This document shows, in pieces, positions 60,241 to 64,000 of a stretch of 64,000 nt of DNA. The notes under the pieces were generated by a model. That model had not been told where the DNA came from. It ran no database searches and worked only from the letters and a program-made list of their open reading frames with translations. The position numbers were made by a program, and so were the translations under genes. Every line of letters begins with the position of its first letter. The stretch's first letter is position 1. The stretch lies in the NCBI GenBank assembly GCA_965153455.1, contig OZ234500.1, forward strand, positions 13,100,557 to 13,164,556, read 5' to 3'. The stretch is from Sphagnum compactum. Taxonomy: Eukaryota; Bryophyta; Sphagnopsida; Sphagnales.

Positions 60241-61178
60241 AGCCCACCATCCAGCACGCTACTAAACTGTCTTGAGGCATGCAGTGTGTACCACTCGTCG
60301 CCTGGCCAATCCTTGGATGTTGAGAGGACATGGGGCCAATCTTGAATCATGTTGTGGATTTGGACTTCCATCCTTTGGACAACAACATTTTATGTCATTG
60401 TCATTATTGTGTTTCAACAATATTGCCCAAGCTCGCATTCTTGCAATGTCATTTGGCACAATATGAATAAATTCAATCATTCGGTTGGTGACAATCAGAT
60501 GGTACGCTTCATCTCCTTCATTTTCTCTCATGATCCACCTCAAAACACCAAGCAACTTCAAGTACAAAAGGCAACTACACAGTGAGAAGATGAGATTCGA
60601 GGACATAAGGTTTACCATCCATAAAATGGGGGCCAGGCTTTCTTTGACAAAGAATGGTACAAAAAAATCATGGAATATAACAACTCAAGATCCTAACCCA
60701 TGGTGCACAAGAATGGCCCAACCTACAATCCCCCTCCCATGCCCAACATAGGGTCCCTGTTTGCCTAGTGCATCATAATAATAATAAGTGCACCGCTAAC
60801 GCCTTCTGTGTGCCCAACATGCCACCATCAAACCCCACTTAGTGGCTGCATCCCAGTGCAAACATTTTCTCTTTCGCAAAATTTCAAGAAATCAAAGAGT
60901 CTGACTGGAATGTGGTCAGTTCATAGCAGAGAAAGTTCCTTCTGAAATCATAGAGAAAACATCATATCCAACAATCATTGGTCCAAAAAATAACTTGAAT
61001 TTTCAATATCCCCACTCTGGCTATACTCCAAACATATTTTCTGGAACAATGACCAAAGATGGCTTCAATGATTTCTAATCAAGGAGCACTTTGAGAAAAA
61101 CAATCATCAATGATCCAAGATTTGGCTGTGCCAAGCCATTCAGAGCAGAAAAGGTGAAAAAGTAGTGAGCCCAGGTAC
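60241..61178. other. Stretch downstream of CSN7
   Basis: No gene recognised with confidence. A 118-codon minus frame (60,262-60,618) has no family I know. It could hold the CSN7 3' UTR or a last small exon (see the CSN7 entry). Confidence 0.4.
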
Positions 61179-63911
61179 CTACCTCTTGGGACGACTGCGA
61201 TCCTCCTCAACATAATCCATTACCAGGGCACCAGTCTCGGAGTAAACATCTTGTTGGCCACGTAACTCCTGCTCCGCCTGCTTACACCACCGTGTCGTAC
61301 AACGACTTCTGCCACCAATGTGAGCACTTTTGGGTCTACCTACAACCTCTTTAATCTTCTCTTGTTGCTTTAAAAGAAATAGCTCATCTGTACTGAAAGG
61401 TGGAAAGTGTGAGTCTACATTCATACAATCTTGCTCACTTGTAGGGCATTGCAAAAAAGAAAGAAGGCACAGTTGCAACACCCACTGCCAATCATATAAC
61501 ACACCACCAAATTCTGAAACAGCCAAAGTTTCTTTCCAAAAGATCAAAGCTCGTGTTCGGGTAGTGCTGAATGTCCAAAATGACCCAGTCTTCTCTGAGA
61601 TATCCATGTCCCCTCAGATCTAGTTAGAACTGATGTACACCAGTGAGGTTCAAATATTTTTCAGACAAATTTGTTCTGATCTCTCAGAATGAGATGGTGG
61701 CAACTGCCTCTAACCTAGACTTTGTTGCTGCCAGGAAACTCCAACTAACAATTTTCTGAACACATTCAATATTCTTAGTTCATGGATGATTGTCTGTGAT
61801 AATACTTGAATTGTTTTGTAAGAGAAAATGAGAGAGCTGAGTACCCTTGTAAGGGACTAGGTCCAAAGACACTGATCAGTTAAGTGCATGCCATGGCTAG
61901 CTCCTTGGTTTCTGAGAAAGGAATGAAGAATGTATCTAACCAGTGATTTTTATGAAATGCAAACTGTCATTTACCTTGATAGTTTTACGGATTTCCTCTG
62001 CTTTATCTTCAACTTCCTTCTTGTGACGTCGATCCAGCTCACTCATGCTGTCAGCCCATTTTATCTTCTCTTGTATTGTAAGCAGCAGACTGTCAGAGTT
62101 ACCCAACCTGCCAGTCATAAAAGTTCAACCCTAGTGAGTAAAAGTCATGCATTCGACCCCCATACTTGCCTGCCATCATATTTCTGCTATGCACTCCATG
62201 CTGTACATAGTGTTTGGCAGCCATCAAGAACAAAATTGTCATATCAAGCAAACAATACCGGGATAGTAAGAAAAAGGTGAGGCAATGTCACCATGTTGCC
62301 AAGGTCTGAATCATATTGTCTAGCTGTTCAGGTCTTAAGTCCCTGCCGGCTGCAAAATGCACCTGCTTCCCACAGTGCAAATCTTCACTTCCTGCAATGA
62401 TTTGGAGTTTGAATATAGTTCCCTCACACAGTTTATTACAATCTCTGACGTCTGAGAATAGAAAATGCAGCTAAGTCTACATCAAGAGAGCCATAAGTGA
62501 TTCCTTGCCTTCACATAACAATGACTTGGCAAAGAAGGAACAACTCACCAGACCCTTGTTGACCAAACATCAAAAAGGAGAGAAGGTCTCTGAAGGTTTG
62601 AGCTTTACCAGTTCCTGTACATTTAACAAGACATGGGCACATGTGCAAACAGCTGCATTGCAGGTGACAGATACAGAAAGAAACTCACCTCAAAGCAACG
62701 GCGTCGCTGATCGAGCTTCCCTCTTACAATACCCTACACCTCCCCATACCCCCAGGTTTCATGTCAGACATACAAAGAAATTTAATATACCTTGAAGTAC
62801 TTGACAAAACAATTGGAAAGAAGCATAAAATTGAGAACCGAGAACACTTCTGGCATCAGACACAGGAGATACCAGTATGTACATTCTGGAGAAATTGAAA
62901 ATCGGGGGGCTTACAGAGTACATGCAGTCATTAATCAGCAGATCTTCCAGCTCTCGCACATTTGAGATGTTCAGTTGTTGCATCAACAAGTCATATGGCA
63001 AAACCTACACAAACAGACAGTGAGATACAGATTTCTCACACAATTATGATGTTGTGAGAAGAAATCACATTCAGCATTTTGAACCCAGGGTACAATGGCA
63101 TACAGAAACATTTCTTCCTGGTAGTAAAGTAGGTCCCTGAATTGAACTTTCTCCAAATATAAGGAATGCAGACTTCACCGTCATGAAACAAGGTCTTCTT
63201 CAATAATTTTCACCAAAGGAAGCATGTCAAAACATTGTCTCCTTGAAATCACAAATAAGAAACTCCATATGATACAGTTACATGGTTATAGATGCATTGC
63301 AGCTCTACTGAAGGATGATTGCTCCTGGGGCCTTGGGGGCTAAACCTAACCAAAAGTCTGGGAAGTAATAATACTTGATGAGTCACAGAAAGGTGGGACA
63401 TAGTGGGCTCTAACCTTGTATCTTTCTGCAAGTGTCATGACTGTGAGCTGCTTGAGTTTCAGCTCTTGCTGTGGCTCTAGTGCCGGTAGCAACTGTGCAT
63501 TACCTGCAGGCAACAATCACCCAAATGACTCAAGCTTGACAGATTGCCCTGACTGTCACACAGAGTAACCCTCAAATGTAGATAACTAACTCAAATCTCC
63601 TAGTCTCTTATGCAACACTTCTCCCAAATGTTCTACTCATCAGAGAGAAAGTAAAGGTTCAAGGCATGTCTAGCAAATAGTGCACATTCTTTAGAGCCTT
63701 ACTCTTGTAATCGGACCAGATGCTGTATGCAAAGAGACAGAGAAGATCCAAAGCTCCTGAATGTTCAGTTCATCAGAGACAAAGAAAATGTTCAAGGTAT
63801 GTCTAGCACAAAGTACACATTCCATAGAGGCTTACTCTTGTAATCGGACCAGATGCCATATGCAAAAAGACGGAGAAGATCCAAAGCTCCTGAATGTTCA
63901 GTTCCTTTCAG
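61179..63911 (-). CDS. CSN7: COP9 signalosome subunit 7, C-terminal part (5' end outside window)
   Basis: Minus-strand exons visible: 63911-63836, 63503-63415, 63004-62915, 62733-62689, 62362-62292, 62107-61975, 61277-61179; all GT-AG, phases consistent, about 200 aa. The reading runs from ALDLLRLFAYGIWSDYK, through LKLKQLTVMTLAERYK, SNVRELEDLLINDCMYS, FAAGRDLRPEQLDNMIQ and IQEKIKWADSMSELDRRHKK, to YVEEDRSRPKR. This is the PCI/winged-helix domain and C-terminal helix of CSN7, a scaffold subunit of the complex that removes NEDD8 from cullins. The first exons must lie past 64,000. The terminal stop TAG overlaps a possible donor (AAGAG then GTAGGT), so a spliced basic tail, as in Arabidopsis (RPKRRR..), is possible. 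A second copy of the first visible exon lies in the next intron. Confidence 0.9.
63638..63770 (-). repeat. Downstream copy of a 133-bp tandem duplication, with a duplicated CSN7 exon
   Basis: Bases 63,638-63,770 repeat 63,771-63,903 with about 14 substitutions and no gaps (about 89% identity). In gene direction this is the second copy. It contains most of the exon plus the donor (AAGA then GTAAGG) but not the original acceptor. The exon part has only 4 of 68 changes and remains open, giving LLCLFAYSIWSDYK (Arg to Cys, Gly to Ser). A CATTCAG acceptor inside the copy would add a 54-nt exon (63,756-63,703) in frame. Confidence 0.9.
63771..63903 (-). repeat. Upstream copy of the 133-bp tandem duplication (true exon)
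   Basis: This copy holds nearly all of the conserved exon 63,911-63,836; the acceptor TACCTGCAG and the first eight exon bases lie just outside it. GTTC is found at the outer and inner junctions, a short homology that could have guided the duplication. Confidence 0.9.
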
Positions 63912-64000
63912 CTGCAGGTAAAACAGAAATTCCAGGTCAAGTTTCTGATGCACAGTGCTCTACTTTAGTTGCTGTTTTCATTGCCATTACTGCCCACATA

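Noticed and set aside
60262-60618. 118-codon minus-strand frame as a gene downstream of CSN7
   Set aside because: Several overlapping plus-strand frames of similar length, and no recognisable motif; kept as unassigned.
1-64000. CRISPR arrays, operons or phage-like modules
   Set aside because: The spliced plant genes and repeat types show eukaryotic nuclear DNA; tandem repeats here have no spacer structure.

Overview
The window reads as nuclear DNA of a land plant. It is AT-rich, its genes are split into small exons with GT-AG introns, and it carries four recognisable plant-type genes separated by long gene-free stretches of decayed DNA transposons and MITEs. A non-seed plant (bryophyte, lycophyte or fern grade) is my guess; the sequence alone does not settle the lineage.

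Layout. 1-18.6 kb has no intact gene. It holds three copies of one TTA/TAA-target MITE family (3.2, 6.8 and 7.2 kb), a minisatellite (8.7 kb), a ruined hAT transposase (9.3-11.4 kb) followed by a 102-bp tandem repeat, and a second decayed hAT/zinc-finger transposase-like gene (16.35-17.4 kb). A MITE with a duplicated end lies at 18.6-19.06 kb. From 21,358 to 29,550 (+) is a complete nine-exon CSLA glucomannan synthase gene (543 aa), whose introns host several MITEs and a large fold-back structure. At 35.6-38.3 kb sits a strikingly GC-rich non-LTR reverse transcriptase/endonuclease gene, broken by one frameshift and three stops, in AT-rich surroundings. From 42,811 down to 40,328 (-) is a complete eight-exon CBSX-type tandem CBS-domain gene (275 aa, probably plastid-targeted). 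From 48,234 down to 46,908 (-) is a complete four-exon RING-H2 E3 ligase of the At3g02290 type (243 aa), with about three copies of a 210-220-bp repeat upstream. From 53,356 to 58,228 is a decayed PIF/Harbinger element with terminal inverted repeats, a transposase relic on + and a Myb/SANT-like relic on -. From 63,911 down to 61,179 (-) is the C-terminal part of COP9 signalosome subunit 7, whose 5' exons lie beyond the window edge.

The host genes are ordinary single-copy cell biology (wall polysaccharide synthesis, plastid redox/energy sensing, ubiquitin ligation, COP9 deneddylase) and do not form a cluster with a joint job. The most unusual items are (i) a 133-bp tandem duplication of a CSN7 exon that still reads open and could be spliced in frame, (ii) the GC-rich retroelement that looks foreign to its surroundings, (iii) a fold-back structure in CSLA intron 3, and (iv) a reconstructable Harbinger element beside several MITE families with TTA/TAA target duplications. 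I found no convincing new multi-gene system.

Exon borders were set by eye from splice signals, reading phase and remembered family sequences. Nothing here was checked by alignment or expression data.
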